Positions 35,145 to 44,838 are shown, counted from the first letter of the stretch. The stretch: DNA of 64,000 nt from Seleniivibrio woodruffii (GCF_004339245.1 NZ_SMGG01000003.1:275106-339105); one strand, 5' to 3'. The notes: generated by a model from the letters alone, not told the origin. Program-made: numbers and translations.

Positions 35145-36485
35145 ATGGCGAAAAAGAAGAGCCGTTATGTGTGCCAGAGCTGCGGATACGTTTCGCCGGG
35201 CTGGATAGGGAAATGCCCCGAATGTTCCAGCTGGAGCAGCTTTGTTGAGGAAGTGGAGGAGTCTGCTCCTTCGGCAGGCGGCAAAAAGATACATGAACCT
35301 AATGTATCAGCCGTCAATCTGAGAGAGGTGCGGGGGCTTGAGACCGAACGCACAAAAACCGGAATAGGCGAACTGGATCAGGTGCTGGGCGGAGGTCTGG
35401 TAAAGGGTTCGGTGATACTTGTGGGCGGCGAGCCGGGCATCGGCAAGTCCACAATAATGCTCCAGTCGGCGGGTATCTTATCCGGCGGCAGGGGGCGTGT
35501 TCTGTACGTTTCCGGAGAGGAATCGGCGGCACAGATAAAGCTGAGGGCTGAAAGGCTCGGTATAGGCACTGCGGACATAAGCATTCTGCCCACCAACAGC
35601 CTTGAGGACGTGCTTTCGGCACTGGATAAAGAGAGATTCGACTATGTTGTGATGGACTCCATTCAGACGGTGTCCTCTGCGGAGCTTAACTCTGCGGCGG
35701 GGACTGTTGGGCAGGTTCGCCACGTTACATACAGGCTGGTGGAGGTGGCCAAAGGGCGTGCCATCACAGTTCTGATAGTGGGACAGGTCACCAAGGACGG
35801 CTACATAGCAGGGCCGAAACTTCTGGAACACCTTGTGGATACTGTGCTTTATTTCGAAGGGGACTACAGCAGAGGGCTTCGCATCCTTCGTTCGGTTAAG
35901 AACAGGTTCGGCCCCACTGATGAGGTCGGAATCTTTGAGATGAGCGATAAGGGATTGATAGAGCTTAAGAACTACAGCTTTGCGGACGATGCCGACAGAA
36001 GCGTTTCCGGACGGGTGAACGTGCCTGTGATAGAGGGTACGAGGGCTTTTCTGGTGGAGGTTCAGGCTCTTGTTGCGCCGACCTTCTATCAGTTTCCGAA
36101 GCGAAATGCCATGGGGATAGACCTGAACAGAATGAACATGCTTCTGGCCGTGCTCGACAAAAAAGGCGGGCTTAATCTGGCCGGAAGCGACGTATATATA
36201 AATGTGGCCGGCGGAATGAAGATAACCGAGACCAGCGCAGACCTTGCGCTGTGCGCCGCCATGGTGTCATCATACAGGGAGCGGGCGATAGCTCCCGAAA
36301 CGACCTTCATAGGCGAGGTGGGGCTGACGGGAACCGTGCGCCCCGTGTCGAATATGAAGAGCAGGGTTGCGGAGTGCTATAAAATGGGCATCCGCAAATT
36401 TTACCTGCCCGAAAAAGTGGAGTTTGACAAAAAAATAGAAATCGTTTTAACTAAGGACATATCATCTTTTCTTGATATGTTTTAA
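35145..36485 (+). CDS. radA: DNA repair protein RadA
   Basis: RecA-like ATPase that helps branch migration and recombination intermediates. 446 aa: C4 zinc finger (Cys10, 13, 24, 27), Walker A GGEPGIGKST at 94-103, the RadA-specific KNRFG at 252-256, and a C-terminal Lon-like domain. No gap after ruvB; the two recombination genes are coupled. fabI follows after 12 nt. Confidence 0.97.
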   Translation: MAKKKSRYVCQSCGYVSPGWIGKCPECSSWSSFVEEVEESAPSAGGKKIHEPNVSAVNLREVRGLETERTKTGIGELDQVLGGGLVKGSVILVGGEPGIGKSTIMLQSAGILSGGRGRVLYVSGEESAAQIKLRAERLGIGTADISILPTNSLEDVLSALDKERFDYVVMDSIQTVSSAELNSAAGTVGQVRHVTYRLVEVAKGRAITVLIVGQVTKDGYIAGPKLLEHLVDTVLYFEGDYSRGLRILRSVKNRFGPTDEVGIFEMSDKGLIELKNYSFADDADRSVSGRVNVPVIEGTRAFLVEVQALVAPTFYQFPKRNAMGIDLNRMNMLLAVLDKKGGLNLAGSDVYINVAGGMKITETSADLALCAAMVSSYRERAIAPETTFIGEVGLTGTVRPVSNMKSRVAECYKMGIRKFYLPEKVEFDKKIEIVLTKDISSFLDMF

Positions 36486-36497
36486 TAAGGAGAAATT

Positions 36498-37265
36498 ATG
36501 GGACTTCTTGACGGCAAAAAGGCATTGGTGTTCGGCGTTGCCAACAACAAAAGCATCGCATATGCCATCGCCAGAAATTTCATCGAACAGGGCGCCGAAG
36601 TAGCGTTCAGCTATGCGGGCGAAAAACTGGAAAGCAGAGTGTCAAAAGTTTCCGAGGAACTCGGCGGGAAATTCATAGTTCCCTGCGACGTTACCAAGGA
36701 TGAAGAGATAGAGGCTTGCTTCAACACTGTTAAAGAAAAGTGGGGCAAATTCGATATCCTTATACACTCTGTTGCCTATGCACCCGGCGACGCTCTGAAA
36801 GACCGCTATGTGGACACGAAGAGAGCCGACTTCGCACTGGCAATGGACATCAGCGTTTACTCTCTGGTGGCCATAACAAAATATGCCGAGCCCCTTCTGA
36901 ACGAAGGCGCAAGCGTGATCTGTATGTCATACCTCGGTGCGGAAAGAGTTATTAAGAACTACAACGTAATGGGCGTTGCGAAATCCGCTCTGGAAGCGTC
37001 AACAAAATATCTTGCCGCAGATATGGGCGTGCAGAAGATCAGAGTGAACGCAATCTCAGCCGGCCCCATCAAAACACTTGCGGCTGCGGGCATTTCAGAC
37101 TTTAAAAAGATATTTAACCACATCGCCGAAAACGCTCCCCTGCGTGACAACTGCACTCAGGAAGACGTGGGCAAAACAGCCGTATACCTTGCAAGCGACC
37201 TTTCATCCGCTGTGACAGGCGAAGTTATCTATGTTGATAACGGCTACAACATAATGGGCATCTGA
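36498..37265 (+). CDS. fabI: Enoyl-[acyl-carrier-protein] reductase (NADH)
   Basis: Last reduction of each fatty-acid elongation round; the target of triclosan in other bacteria. 255 aa SDR with the FabI-type N-terminus (LVFGVANNKSIAYAIA), the catalytic Tyr-X6-Lys in NYNVMGVAKSALEA and NAISAGPIKTLAAAGI. AAGGAG at 36487-36492. Third gene after ruvB-radA and followed by a terminator. Confidence 0.97.
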   Translation: MGLLDGKKALVFGVANNKSIAYAIARNFIEQGAEVAFSYAGEKLESRVSKVSEELGGKFIVPCDVTKDEEIEACFNTVKEKWGKFDILIHSVAYAPGDALKDRYVDTKRADFALAMDISVYSLVAITKYAEPLLNEGASVICMSYLGAERVIKNYNVMGVAKSALEASTKYLAADMGVQKIRVNAISAGPIKTLAAAGISDFKKIFNHIAENAPLRDNCTQEDVGKTAVYLASDLSSAVTGEVIYVDNGYNIMGI

Positions 37266-37292
37266 TAGTTGTTTTTACTAATTCATAACGGG

Positions 37293-37320
37293 GGGCATCA
37301 CAGATGCCCTCTTTTCTTTC
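37293..37320 (+). terminator. Intrinsic terminator after fabI
   Basis: GGGCATC-ACA-GATGCCC followed by TCTTTTCTTTC. The in-frame ATG at 37304 for the next gene lies in its right arm, so that start is rejected. Confidence 0.8.
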
Positions 37321-37330
37321 AGGCGGCATA

Positions 37331-38095
37331 ATGTCGGAAACGGAAAATGCGGTCAGCGTCAGAAATCTGAACTTTTCATACGGAGCCACTGAAGTTCTGC
37401 GCAATATCAGTTTTGATATCAAAAAGCGGGAATTTCTGGCTGTCATAGGCCCCAACGGCGGCGGAAAAAGCACGCTTCTAAAACTCCTTCTGGGTATTCT
37501 CAAGCCTGATTCAGGCGAGATAAACATTCTCGGACATAAACCCGGCACAGTTAAAAAGATAGGATACGTCCCGCAGAACGTAACATCCGGCGGCGGGTTT
37601 CCCGTTACGGTGGAAGATGTTGCGCTGATGGGCAGAATGCTCACCAGAGGCGGATTCACAAAGCAGAGTGACAGGGACTATGTGCGCATGGTTTTGGAAC
37701 AGCTGCAGATAACCGATATTGCCAAAAAGCGCATGGATGATCTTTCCGGCGGTCAGCGTCAGCGTGTGCTTATGGCCAGAGCGCTGGCGGGCGAGCCTGA
37801 GCTGATATTTCTGGACGAGCCGGCCTCCAACGTCGATATGGAGGGGCAGACCCGCATATACGACATTCTGGCGAAACTCAATGAAAAGATAACTGTTGTG
37901 GTAGTCAGCCACGACCTTACCATAATTCCGAAATTTGCAACGTCCGTTGCCTGTGTGAGCACAACACTCCACAAACATGACGAGGCCGAGGTTACCCCCG
38001 ATATGATGCATATGTCATACGGTGCGGATGCCCACTGCCCTGTTGAACTGGTTGCCCACGGGCACCCTCACAGGGTGCTGAAGGAGCATAAATGA
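37331..38095 (+). CDS. Metal ABC transporter ATP-binding protein (ZnuC/MntB-like)
   Basis: 254 aa. Walker A GPNGGGKST at 40-48, Q-loop VPQNV, signature LSGGQRQR at 138-145, Walker B LIFLDEP, H-loop SHDLT. The C-terminal tail is His-rich (about nine His in the last 40 residues, ending HGHPHRVLKEHK), which suggests zinc or manganese handling. ATG at 37331 has AGGCGG 4 nt upstream. Overlaps the permease gene by ATGA. No periplasmic metal-binding gene (znuA) or Fur/Zur gene is beside it. Confidence 0.9.
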   Translation: MSETENAVSVRNLNFSYGATEVLRNISFDIKKREFLAVIGPNGGGKSTLLKLLLGILKPDSGEINILGHKPGTVKKIGYVPQNVTSGGGFPVTVEDVALMGRMLTRGGFTKQSDRDYVRMVLEQLQITDIAKKRMDDLSGGQRQRVLMARALAGEPELIFLDEPASNVDMEGQTRIYDILAKLNEKITVVVVSHDLTIIPKFATSVACVSTTLHKHDEAEVTPDMMHMSYGADAHCPVELVAHGHPHRVLKEHK

Positions 38096-38907
38096 CCGAG
38101 ATTCTTTCATACGGATTCATACAGAACGCTCTTTGGGCAGGGGTGCTTGCCTCCATTGCATGCGGAATAATAGGAACTCTTGTTGTGGTTAACCGGATAG
38201 TGTTCATTTCCGGCGGAATCTCCCACACAGCCTACGGCGGCATAGGTCTCGCCTTTTATCTGGGCATCTCCCCTCTTCTGGGAGCAGGTATTTTTGCTGT
38301 TGTGTCGGCTGTCATTATGGCGTTTATAACCCTGAACAACAAGAACCGTGCTGACACCGTAATAGGTGTGATGTGGGCTTTCGGAATGGCGTTCGGTATC
38401 ATTCTGGCAGACCTCACTCCCGGCTACGGGGTCGATCTGATGAGTTATCTGTTCGGCAGCATTCTGGCTGTGCCGGATGCAGACCTTGTTTATATGGCTA
38501 TTCTCGACCTGTTCATAATAATATATGTGCTGTTCTTTTTCCGCCAGATACATGCGGTGAGCTTCGATTCAGAATACGCCACCAGCATGGGTGTGCGCTC
38601 CGGACTGGTATATACCATAGTTCTGGTGATGTCTGCTCTGGCTGTTGTGCTTCTGATCAGGGTTGTGGGGCTTATTCTGGTGATAGCTATGCTGACTATT
38701 CCGCCCTATATTGCTGAGAAAAGGGTTTCTTCGCTTAAAGGGATGATGATACTGTCCAGCATTCTGTCTTTGGTGTTCACTCTGGCGGGGCTTTACTGTG
38801 CGTATGTGTTCAATCTGACATCCGGAGCAAGCATCATCGCTGTGTCTTCGGTGTGTTTTTTCCTGTTCATACTTTATGAGAAGGTCACTTCACTGCTGAA
38901 GCGGTAG
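38092..38907 (+). CDS. Metal ABC transporter permease (ZnuB/MntC-like)
   Basis: 271 aa, about eight membrane helices of the ABC-3 family; includes the conserved GGISHTAYGGIGLA loop that contacts the ATPase. Partner of the preceding ATPase through an ATGA overlap; substrate zinc or manganese. Its end overlaps the convergent GAF-GGDEF gene by 23 bp. Confidence 0.92.
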   Translation: MTEILSYGFIQNALWAGVLASIACGIIGTLVVVNRIVFISGGISHTAYGGIGLAFYLGISPLLGAGIFAVVSAVIMAFITLNNKNRADTVIGVMWAFGMAFGIILADLTPGYGVDLMSYLFGSILAVPDADLVYMAILDLFIIIYVLFFFRQIHAVSFDSEYATSMGVRSGLVYTIVLVMSALAVVLLIRVVGLILVIAMLTIPPYIAEKRVSSLKGMMILSSILSLVFTLAGLYCAYVFNLTSGASIIAVSSVCFFLFILYEKVTSLLKR

Positions 38908-39913
38908 CCTTTCTCTCCCGTTTCGCCTTGTACATCTCTTTGTCGGCAATATCAATGAGAGCCTGCATATCTGACGAATCCTCCGGAAATATCGCATAGC
39001 CTATGCTTCCGCCGAAGGGGAGCAGCTGACCTTCAAATATGAAGGGTCTGTCGATTTCAAGATAAAGCTTCTGAGTTATTGCATCCCCGTCTGCTTTCTC
39101 TTTAATTCCTGTAGCTATAATGGCAAATTCGTCTCCGCCAAGTCTTGCCACGGTGTCCGTCTGTCTGGATACGGAGCTTATTCTTAATGCGAATTCGTTT
39201 ATTGAAGCGTCTCCAGCCTGATGTCCGAAAGTGTCGTTGATAAATTTAAGTCCGTCCATGTCCAGCATCAGAACTCCGAAATTTGCCTGTTCCCTGTTTG
39301 AAAGTGTAACCTTTTTACGCAGTTCATCATAAAATGACGCACGGTTCGCAAGACCTGTCATGTAGTCTGTAGTGGCCTTTTTGAACAGTTCACTTGTGTT
39401 GTTTCTGGATGCGTGGTGGATCGATGCGCCCAGCATATCTGCTATCATTGACAGTACGCACATGTCATCTTCTGTGAAATAACCGACTTTTCCGGAGACT
39501 ACTTTAAGAACACCGATGCAGACACCGTTGAAAGGCAGAGGCATAACGAGCATCGATACGGCGCCCACTTTCATACAGGCGTCCCTGTCCACCCGTTCGT
39601 CATAGGCGGAGTCTTTGCAGTACATCATTTCGCAGGTGCTGACACAGTTGCCCGAAAGGCTTGTCTCCTTGCGGAGCCTCAGCCCCAGATAAGGGGTCAG
39701 ACTGCCGGAAACGGCTCTGTAAACCATTTCTCCCTCTTCCGCAAACTCAACGGTTGCTCCGTCAGCTTTAACGATATTCTGAGCCAGATGGCAGACGGCA
39801 TCAATAACATTTCCCAGATCAGGCCCTATTTTGGATATCTCCGCCTGAGCCTTTATTATCTCAAGCATTCTTTCGCTGGAAGGGACAGCATTGCATTTGG
39901 GAAATTCAGCCAT
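38885..39913 (-). CDS. GAF-GGDEF protein, probable diguanylate cyclase
   Basis: 342 aa from the ATG at 39913, which has GGAG 7 nt upstream; an upstream in-frame extension to 40045 is AT-rich and not domain-like. GAF domain about 25-175 (DGATVEFAEEGEMVYRAVSG, GVLKVVS), GGDEF domain about 185-340 with GGDEF intact and RQTD as an I-site five residues before it, so active and product-inhibited synthesis is predicted. Convergent with the permease gene and divergent from parA. Confidence 0.9.
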   Translation of the reverse strand: MAEFPKCNAVPSSERMLEIIKAQAEISKIGPDLGNVIDAVCHLAQNIVKADGATVEFAEEGEMVYRAVSGSLTPYLGLRLRKETSLSGNCVSTCEMMYCKDSAYDERVDRDACMKVGAVSMLVMPLPFNGVCIGVLKVVSGKVGYFTEDDMCVLSMIADMLGASIHHASRNNTSELFKKATTDYMTGLANRASFYDELRKKVTLSNREQANFGVLMLDMDGLKFINDTFGHQAGDASINEFALRISSVSRQTDTVARLGGDEFAIIATGIKEKADGDAITQKLYLEIDRPFIFEGQLLPFGGSIGYAIFPEDSSDMQALIDIADKEMYKAKRERKATASAVK

Positions 39914-40117
39914 ATCAGCTCCAATGATAGTGGGTATAGTTATATGGGATGACACTTCAGGAAATATTAAAATATAATCTGTCAGCCCGCAACAGACATT
40001 TCGTGATTTAATGAAATAAATTTTGATTTTCAGAGGATGAAACATAGGATATAGTTTACGGGATATAAAAATAACTATCTTGATTTTTATACTGTAATTT
40101 ATTAGGCTGTGAGACTA

Positions 40118-40882
40118 ATGGGAAAAATTATCGCTATAGCAAACCAAAAAGGCGGTGTGGGCAAAACCACCACCGCAATAAATCTCAGCTCAGCTCTGGC
40201 ATTTGCCGAAGCAAGGGTGCTGGTTGTGGATATGGACCCGCAGGGCAACGCCACTAGCGGTCTCGGTGTGTCCCTTGAGGAGGGGCAGCCCTCTATCTAT
40301 GATGTTCTCATAGGCAGAGCAGAGGCAAAGGACTCTATCGTGCCCACAAGCGTGGAGAATCTGTTCATAATACCCGGCAACATAAACCTTTCGGCGGCGG
40401 AGATCGAGCTTGTCACCGAGATATCCAGAGAAACAAAGCTGAAAAAGGCTCTGGCAAAGGTGTCTGATGAGTTCAACCTGATACTTATCGACTGCCCGCC
40501 CTCTCTCGGACTTCTTACGGTGAACTCGCTGACTGCGGCGGATTCCGTTCTGATACCGCTTCAGTGCGAATACTATGCAATGGAGGGTCTTGGCCAGCTC
40601 TTAAACACCATCGGCCTTATCCGTGAGAGCCTGAACGAGGAGCTTGCGCTGGAGGGCATACTGCTGACCATGCACAACCCCAGCAACAACCTTTCAAAAG
40701 AGGTTCAGAAGCAGGTTGAAGAATATTTCAGCGAATCACTTTTTAAGACGATAATACCGAGGAACGTAAAACTTGCCGAAGCACCCAGCTTCGGGCAGTC
40801 CATCATAGAATATGACCTGAAATCAAAAGGTGCTGCGAGCTATATCGACCTCGCAAAAGAGATGCTGGAGAGGATATCATGA
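40118..40882 (+). CDS. parA: Chromosome partitioning ATPase ParA (Soj)
   Basis: Nucleoid-bound ATPase that moves ParB-parS complexes. 254 aa from the ATG at 40118 (a GTG at 40109 is an alternative). Deviant Walker A KGGVGKTT at 11-18, VVDMDPQGN, and DCPPSLGLLTVN. No N-terminal DNA-binding extension, as is usual for chromosomal Soj. Overlaps parB by ATGA and leads an eight-gene run to 46.6 kb. The perfect parS site at 3.2 kb is the expected centromere. Confidence 0.97.
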   Translation: MGKIIAIANQKGGVGKTTTAINLSSALAFAEARVLVVDMDPQGNATSGLGVSLEEGQPSIYDVLIGRAEAKDSIVPTSVENLFIIPGNINLSAAEIELVTEISRETKLKKALAKVSDEFNLILIDCPPSLGLLTVNSLTAADSVLIPLQCEYYAMEGLGQLLNTIGLIRESLNEELALEGILLTMHNPSNNLSKEVQKQVEEYFSESLFKTIIPRNVKLAEAPSFGQSIIEYDLKSKGAASYIDLAKEMLERIS

Positions 40883-41721
40883 AAAAAACCACACTGGGCA
40901 AAGGACTTGAATCGCTTATCCCAAAGGCGGACAAGCCCCGTTCAATGGTTAATGAAATAGATATCACAGAAATATATCCGAACCCCGACCAGCCCAGAAA
41001 GATATTCGACGAAGAAGCTCTGGCGGAGCTTACCGACTCAATACGCAGAAACGGCATAATTCAGCCTATAGTTCTGGCGAAGGCTGAGGACGGCTATGTT
41101 ATAATAGCCGGTGAGAGACGCTGGCGTGCGGCGGGGCTTGCGGGTCTGCGCAGGGTTCCTGCGGTCGTCCGTGAGATAACCAGAGAATCGGAGCAGATGG
41201 AGCTTGCGCTCATTGAGAACATCCAGAGAGAGGATCTGGGCGCACTGGAACTGGCAAGGGCATATAAGAACCTGATGGAAACCCATGGCTACCGTCAGGA
41301 GGACGTTGCGGAAGTTGTCGGCAAGAGCCGTTCGGCCGTTGCGAACACAATCCGCCTTCTGGGGCTTCCCTCAAGGGTGATAGAAGCTCTGGAGCTGAAA
41401 CAGATAACCGAAGGTCACGCAAGGTGTCTCATTGGCCTTGATGAGAAAAAGGCTGTTGAAATACTTATCAAAATAATAGAAAATAATCTTTCCGTCCGTG
41501 AAACGGAGAAACTGGCCTCCAAAAAGGAGAAGCCGGAAGTTGAGAAGGCACAGCCTTCGGAGAACGTTTTCCTGCTCAGCCTTAAAAGCGAGATGGAAGA
41601 GTTCTTCAAAACTCAGGTTGAGATAAAGTCCCGCAAAGACGGCGGAACCATTGAGATAAAATATACCAACAATGATGAGCTTGACCGCATAATCAAGACC
41701 ATCAGAGGGGAATTAAGTTGA
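40879..41721 (+). CDS. parB: Chromosome partitioning protein ParB (Spo0J), CTPase DNA-binding clamp
   Basis: 280 aa. N-terminal CTPase motif GERRWRA at 78-84, and a helix-turn-helix with MELALIENIQREDL and RQEDVAEVVGKSRSAVANTI, then linker and the C-terminal dimerisation domain. The first residues (KGLESLIP) are the ParA-stimulating peptide. ATGA overlap with parA; its TGA overlaps the TTG start of the bactofilin gene (TTGA). Confidence 0.97.
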   Translation: MKKTTLGKGLESLIPKADKPRSMVNEIDITEIYPNPDQPRKIFDEEALAELTDSIRRNGIIQPIVLAKAEDGYVIIAGERRWRAAGLAGLRRVPAVVREITRESEQMELALIENIQREDLGALELARAYKNLMETHGYRQEDVAEVVGKSRSAVANTIRLLGLPSRVIEALELKQITEGHARCLIGLDEKKAVEILIKIIENNLSVRETEKLASKKEKPEVEKAQPSENVFLLSLKSEMEEFFKTQVEIKSRKDGGTIEIKYTNNDELDRIIKTIRGELS

Positions 41722-42080
41722 TAAAGGGCAAAGACACAGGCGGTATTGACGCATTTCTCGGCAAAAATACAACCTTTCAGGGAACACTTATTTTCGACGG
41801 GCTCGTCAGGATCGACGGAAACTTCGAAGGCAATATAAAAACCGAAGACACTCTGGTTATTGCGAACTCCGGCAACGTTAAGGCGGAGATAGAAGCGGGG
41901 GATATCAAGATTTCAGGACGCTTTGACGGCGTCATCACTGCAAAATCAAAGGTTGAGCTTTATAAGCCCGCCTATGTGACAGGAACCATAATCACTCCCA
42001 TTTTCAAGGTTGAAGAGGGCGTGGTTTTCAACGGTAACTGCCAGATGGGCGATGTTTCAAGCATCACCACGGAGGAGTAG
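41718..42080 (+). CDS. Bactofilin (polymer-forming cytoskeletal protein)
   Basis: 120 aa. The central part is the right-handed beta-helix with the repeated small-hydrophobic pattern of bactofilins (GTLIFDGLVRIDGNFEGNI, DIKISGRFDG), flanked by a short N-terminus and an acidic end. Bactofilins form non-nucleotide filaments that position ParAB (Myxococcus BacNOP) or cell-shape enzymes (Helicobacter CcmA). Start codon is TTG at 41718, with GAGGGG 8 nt upstream; the TTGA overlap couples it to parB. Confidence 0.9.
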   Translation: MIKGKDTGGIDAFLGKNTTFQGTLIFDGLVRIDGNFEGNIKTEDTLVIANSGNVKAEIEAGDIKISGRFDGVITAKSKVELYKPAYVTGTIITPIFKVEEGVVFNGNCQMGDVSSITTEE

Positions 42081-42084
42081 TTTC

Positions 42085-42846
42085 ATGAGAAAACCCCTGA
42101 TATACGGCAACTGGAAAATGAATCTGGACGTGAAGCAGTCGGACGACCTTGTCCGTTCGCTTCTGGCTGTCAAACTTGAACACAACGTGGTCGAGGTTGG
42201 TGTTGCTCCGGATTTCTGCAGTCTTTCAACGGTGGCGAAGACCATCAGAGACATGGGTGCACCCATATCCGTTGCCGCACAGAACATCTCTCAGCACGAA
42301 AAAGGAGCCTTCACCGGAGAGGTGAACGTTGATATGGCGATGACGGCAGGAGCCGACACCGTTATCCTCGGTCACTCCGAAAGACGTACTGTTTTCGGAG
42401 AATCCGATGAACTTATCAACGAGAAAGTGCGTCTTGCACTTAGGTGCAGGCTGAACGTTATCCTCTGCGTGGGCGAAATCCTGGGCGAAAGAGAAGCGGG
42501 AGTGCACACGGAAAAAGTGCTTTATCAGCTGGGGATGGGACTGAAAGGGGTCACCACCGACAGAGTGGGCAACGTTGTTGTTGCTTATGAACCCGTCTGG
42601 GCCATAGGCACAGGCAAAACTGCAACACCGGCCGATGCGGAAGAGATGCATGCGGCAATCCGCAAGTTTCTTTCCAGACTCTACGGCCCTGTGGTTGCAA
42701 ACAAAATAAGGATACTTTACGGCGGAAGCGTTAAACCCGACAACATCGGTGCGCTGATGCTCAGAGAGAATGTTGACGGCGCACTGGTTGGCGGAGCCAG
42801 CCTCAACGCTGACGATTTTATAAAAATAATCAATTATTACAAATAA
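42085..42846 (+). CDS. tpiA: Triosephosphate isomerase
   Basis: Glycolytic/gluconeogenic interconversion of DHAP and glyceraldehyde-3-phosphate. 253 aa. Catalytic Lys in GNWKMN (8-13), His in ILGHSERRT, Glu in YEPVWAIGTG, and phosphate loop ILYGGSVKPDN. GGAGG at 42071-42075 lies 9 nt before the ATG. Sits between bactofilin and secG, a common tpiA-secG pairing. Confidence 0.98.
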   Translation: MRKPLIYGNWKMNLDVKQSDDLVRSLLAVKLEHNVVEVGVAPDFCSLSTVAKTIRDMGAPISVAAQNISQHEKGAFTGEVNVDMAMTAGADTVILGHSERRTVFGESDELINEKVRLALRCRLNVILCVGEILGEREAGVHTEKVLYQLGMGLKGVTTDRVGNVVVAYEPVWAIGTGKTATPADAEEMHAAIRKFLSRLYGPVVANKIRILYGGSVKPDNIGALMLRENVDGALVGGASLNADDFIKIINYYK

Positions 42847-42861
42847 TTCGGAGAACTTTTA

Positions 42862-43185
42862 ATGTACACTGTAATTCTGGCCATCCATATTGTTATCTGT
42901 CTTCTGCTTATTCTTGCCGTTCTAATCCAGTCGGGCAAAGGCTCGTCACTGGGTTCGGCATTCGGCGGCGGCGCATCGGACGTTTTCGGCCCCGGCGCAC
43001 CCGTGAATATAATGAACAGGGTAACCACCATAATCGCTATCATCTTTATGCTGACCTCGCTTACTCTGGCTGTGCTTTCCACACAGAGAACAACAAGCAC
43101 CATCATGAAGGCTAACCCCGCAGGACAACAGCAGCAGGCTCCCGCTGAAAAGAGCAAACCCGTTATCCCCATGGAGTCAAAATAA
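42862..43185 (+). CDS. secG: Preprotein translocase subunit SecG
   Basis: 107 aa, two membrane helices around the conserved cytoplasmic loop (LIQSGKGSSLGSAFGG), with a polar Gln/Ala/Pro/Lys C-terminal tail. Small accessory subunit of SecYEG. Directly followed, with no gap, by oppA. Confidence 0.95.
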   Translation: MYTVILAIHIVICLLLILAVLIQSGKGSSLGSAFGGGASDVFGPGAPVNIMNRVTTIIAIIFMLTSLTLAVLSTQRTTSTIMKANPAGQQQQAPAEKSKPVIPMESK

Positions 43186-44829
43186 GTGATTAAAAAGATT
43201 CTGGTCTTACTGCTGGCGGCGGCCGTTTTCGGCTGCGGACAGAAAAAATCCGGTGAATCAGGTGAACCTGAGGTCTCACGCAAACGTAATGTACCCAATG
43301 CTGTCTACGGAGACGCAATGGTGGAGTCTCTGCTCGGCGATGCCACAGGACTCATCTACAACATTACGTCGGATTCCGCATCACACGATGTTGCGGGCAA
43401 GATCTATAACGGACTTGTGAAATATGATCAGAACCTTACCATAACAGGCGACCTTGCCGACTGGTGGGAAGTGCTCGATGACGGAAAGACGATCATCTTC
43501 CACCTTAATCAGGATGTCAGATGGCATGACGGCAAACCCTTCACAGCGGAGGACGTCGAGTTTACCTACAAGTTTATGATAGACGACAAGACACCCACGT
43601 CATACGACGCAGACTTTCGTCTGGTGAGCAAGCTGGAGGTAATCGACAAATACACCGTTAAGGTGTCCTACGATGAGCCGTATGCCCCTGCCCTTATCAG
43701 CTGGGGAATGCCCATGCTTCCCAAACACCTGCTTCAGGGACAGGATGTGAAAAAATCCCCTCTGCTCAGAAGACCTGTGGGCACAGGCCCTTACAAGTTT
43801 CTTGAGTGGAAGGCCGGAGATTCCATCACCCTGGTTGCAAACGACGACTATTTCCTCGGAAGACCCTATCTGGACAGATACATCTTCCGCATAATACCCG
43901 ATACTGCCACAACATTTCTGGAGCTTCTGAACGGAGCGGTGGACATAATGTCGCTCACGCCTCTTCAGTGGTCAAAACAGACCGACAGCAACCCCAGATT
44001 CAAACAGCAGTACGACAAGCACAAATACCTCGCTTCAAGCTATGAATATGTGGGCTATAACCTCAGAAAACCCATGTTTCAGGATAAGCGTGTCCGTCAG
44101 GCTCTTTCATATGCAACACCGAAACAGGACATCATAAAGGGAATCCGCTTCGGAATGGGAGTTGAGGCCACAGGCCCCTTCAAACCCGGAACCATATGGT
44201 ATAACCCCGATGTCAAAAAATATGACTACAACATTGAGCAGGCGAAAAAGCTCCTCGCCGAAGCCGGATACAAAGACACTAACGGCGACGGTATTGTGGA
44301 AAAAGACGGCAAACCACTCAAGTTCGAGCTTATCACCAATCAGGGCAACAGTGTCCGCACCAGCACGGCAGAAGTTCTGCAGAAAAGCTGGGAAAAGGTC
44401 GGTGTTAAGGTTGAGATCCGCGTGCTTGAGTGGGCAACCTTCATAAACGAATACATCAACAAACAGAAGTTCGATGCGGTCATGCTGGGCTGGAACATAA
44501 CCAACGATCCCGACCTTTATGACGTGTGGCATTCCGCCAACTGCGGCGGCCAGAAGCTGAACTTCATCTGCTATAAAAACGCCGAGTTCGACAAGCTCCT
44601 CATAGAAGGGCGCAAAGAATTCGACACCGAAAAACGCAAAGAATACTATTTTAAGGCTCAGGAGATACTGGCTGAAGAACAGCCTTATACATTCCTCTAT
44701 GTTCCCGATGCACTGGTGGCTGTGAACAAACGCTTCCACGAAGTGCAGCCCGCTCCCGCTGGCATAGGCTACAATCAGGAGGACTGGTGGGTTGATAAAG
44801 ACAAGCAGAAATACAGCTTCCAGAAGTAA
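43186..44829 (+). CDS. Peptide ABC transporter substrate-binding lipoprotein (OppA/DppA family)
   Basis: 547 aa. Lipoprotein signal with lipobox VFGC (Cys17). SBP_bac_5 fold: WHDGKPFTAEDVEFTYKFM, RRPVGTGPYKF, VRQALSYAT and QEILAEEQPYTFLY. Binds short peptides or nickel-like ligands; substrate not resolved. The start codon is GTG directly after the secG stop, with GGAG upstream. First of three transporter genes; no ATPase genes follow. Confidence 0.92.
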   Translation: MIKKILVLLLAAAVFGCGQKKSGESGEPEVSRKRNVPNAVYGDAMVESLLGDATGLIYNITSDSASHDVAGKIYNGLVKYDQNLTITGDLADWWEVLDDGKTIIFHLNQDVRWHDGKPFTAEDVEFTYKFMIDDKTPTSYDADFRLVSKLEVIDKYTVKVSYDEPYAPALISWGMPMLPKHLLQGQDVKKSPLLRRPVGTGPYKFLEWKAGDSITLVANDDYFLGRPYLDRYIFRIIPDTATTFLELLNGAVDIMSLTPLQWSKQTDSNPRFKQQYDKHKYLASSYEYVGYNLRKPMFQDKRVRQALSYATPKQDIIKGIRFGMGVEATGPFKPGTIWYNPDVKKYDYNIEQAKKLLAEAGYKDTNGDGIVEKDGKPLKFELITNQGNSVRTSTAEVLQKSWEKVGVKVEIRVLEWATFINEYINKQKFDAVMLGWNITNDPDLYDVWHSANCGGQKLNFICYKNAEFDKLLIEGRKEFDTEKRKEYYFKAQEILAEEQPYTFLYVPDALVAVNKRFHEVQPAPAGIGYNQEDWWVDKDKQKYSFQK

Positions 44830-44838
44830 GGGAAGTTT

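Noticed and set aside
37304-37330. ATG at 37304 as start of the metal ABC ATPase
   Set aside because: It lies in the right arm of the fabI terminator; the ATG at 37331 has its own ribosome-binding site.
42010-42084. N-terminal extension of triosephosphate isomerase
   Set aside because: It overlaps the end of the bactofilin gene in another frame; the ATG at 42085 has GGAGG and the family N-terminus.
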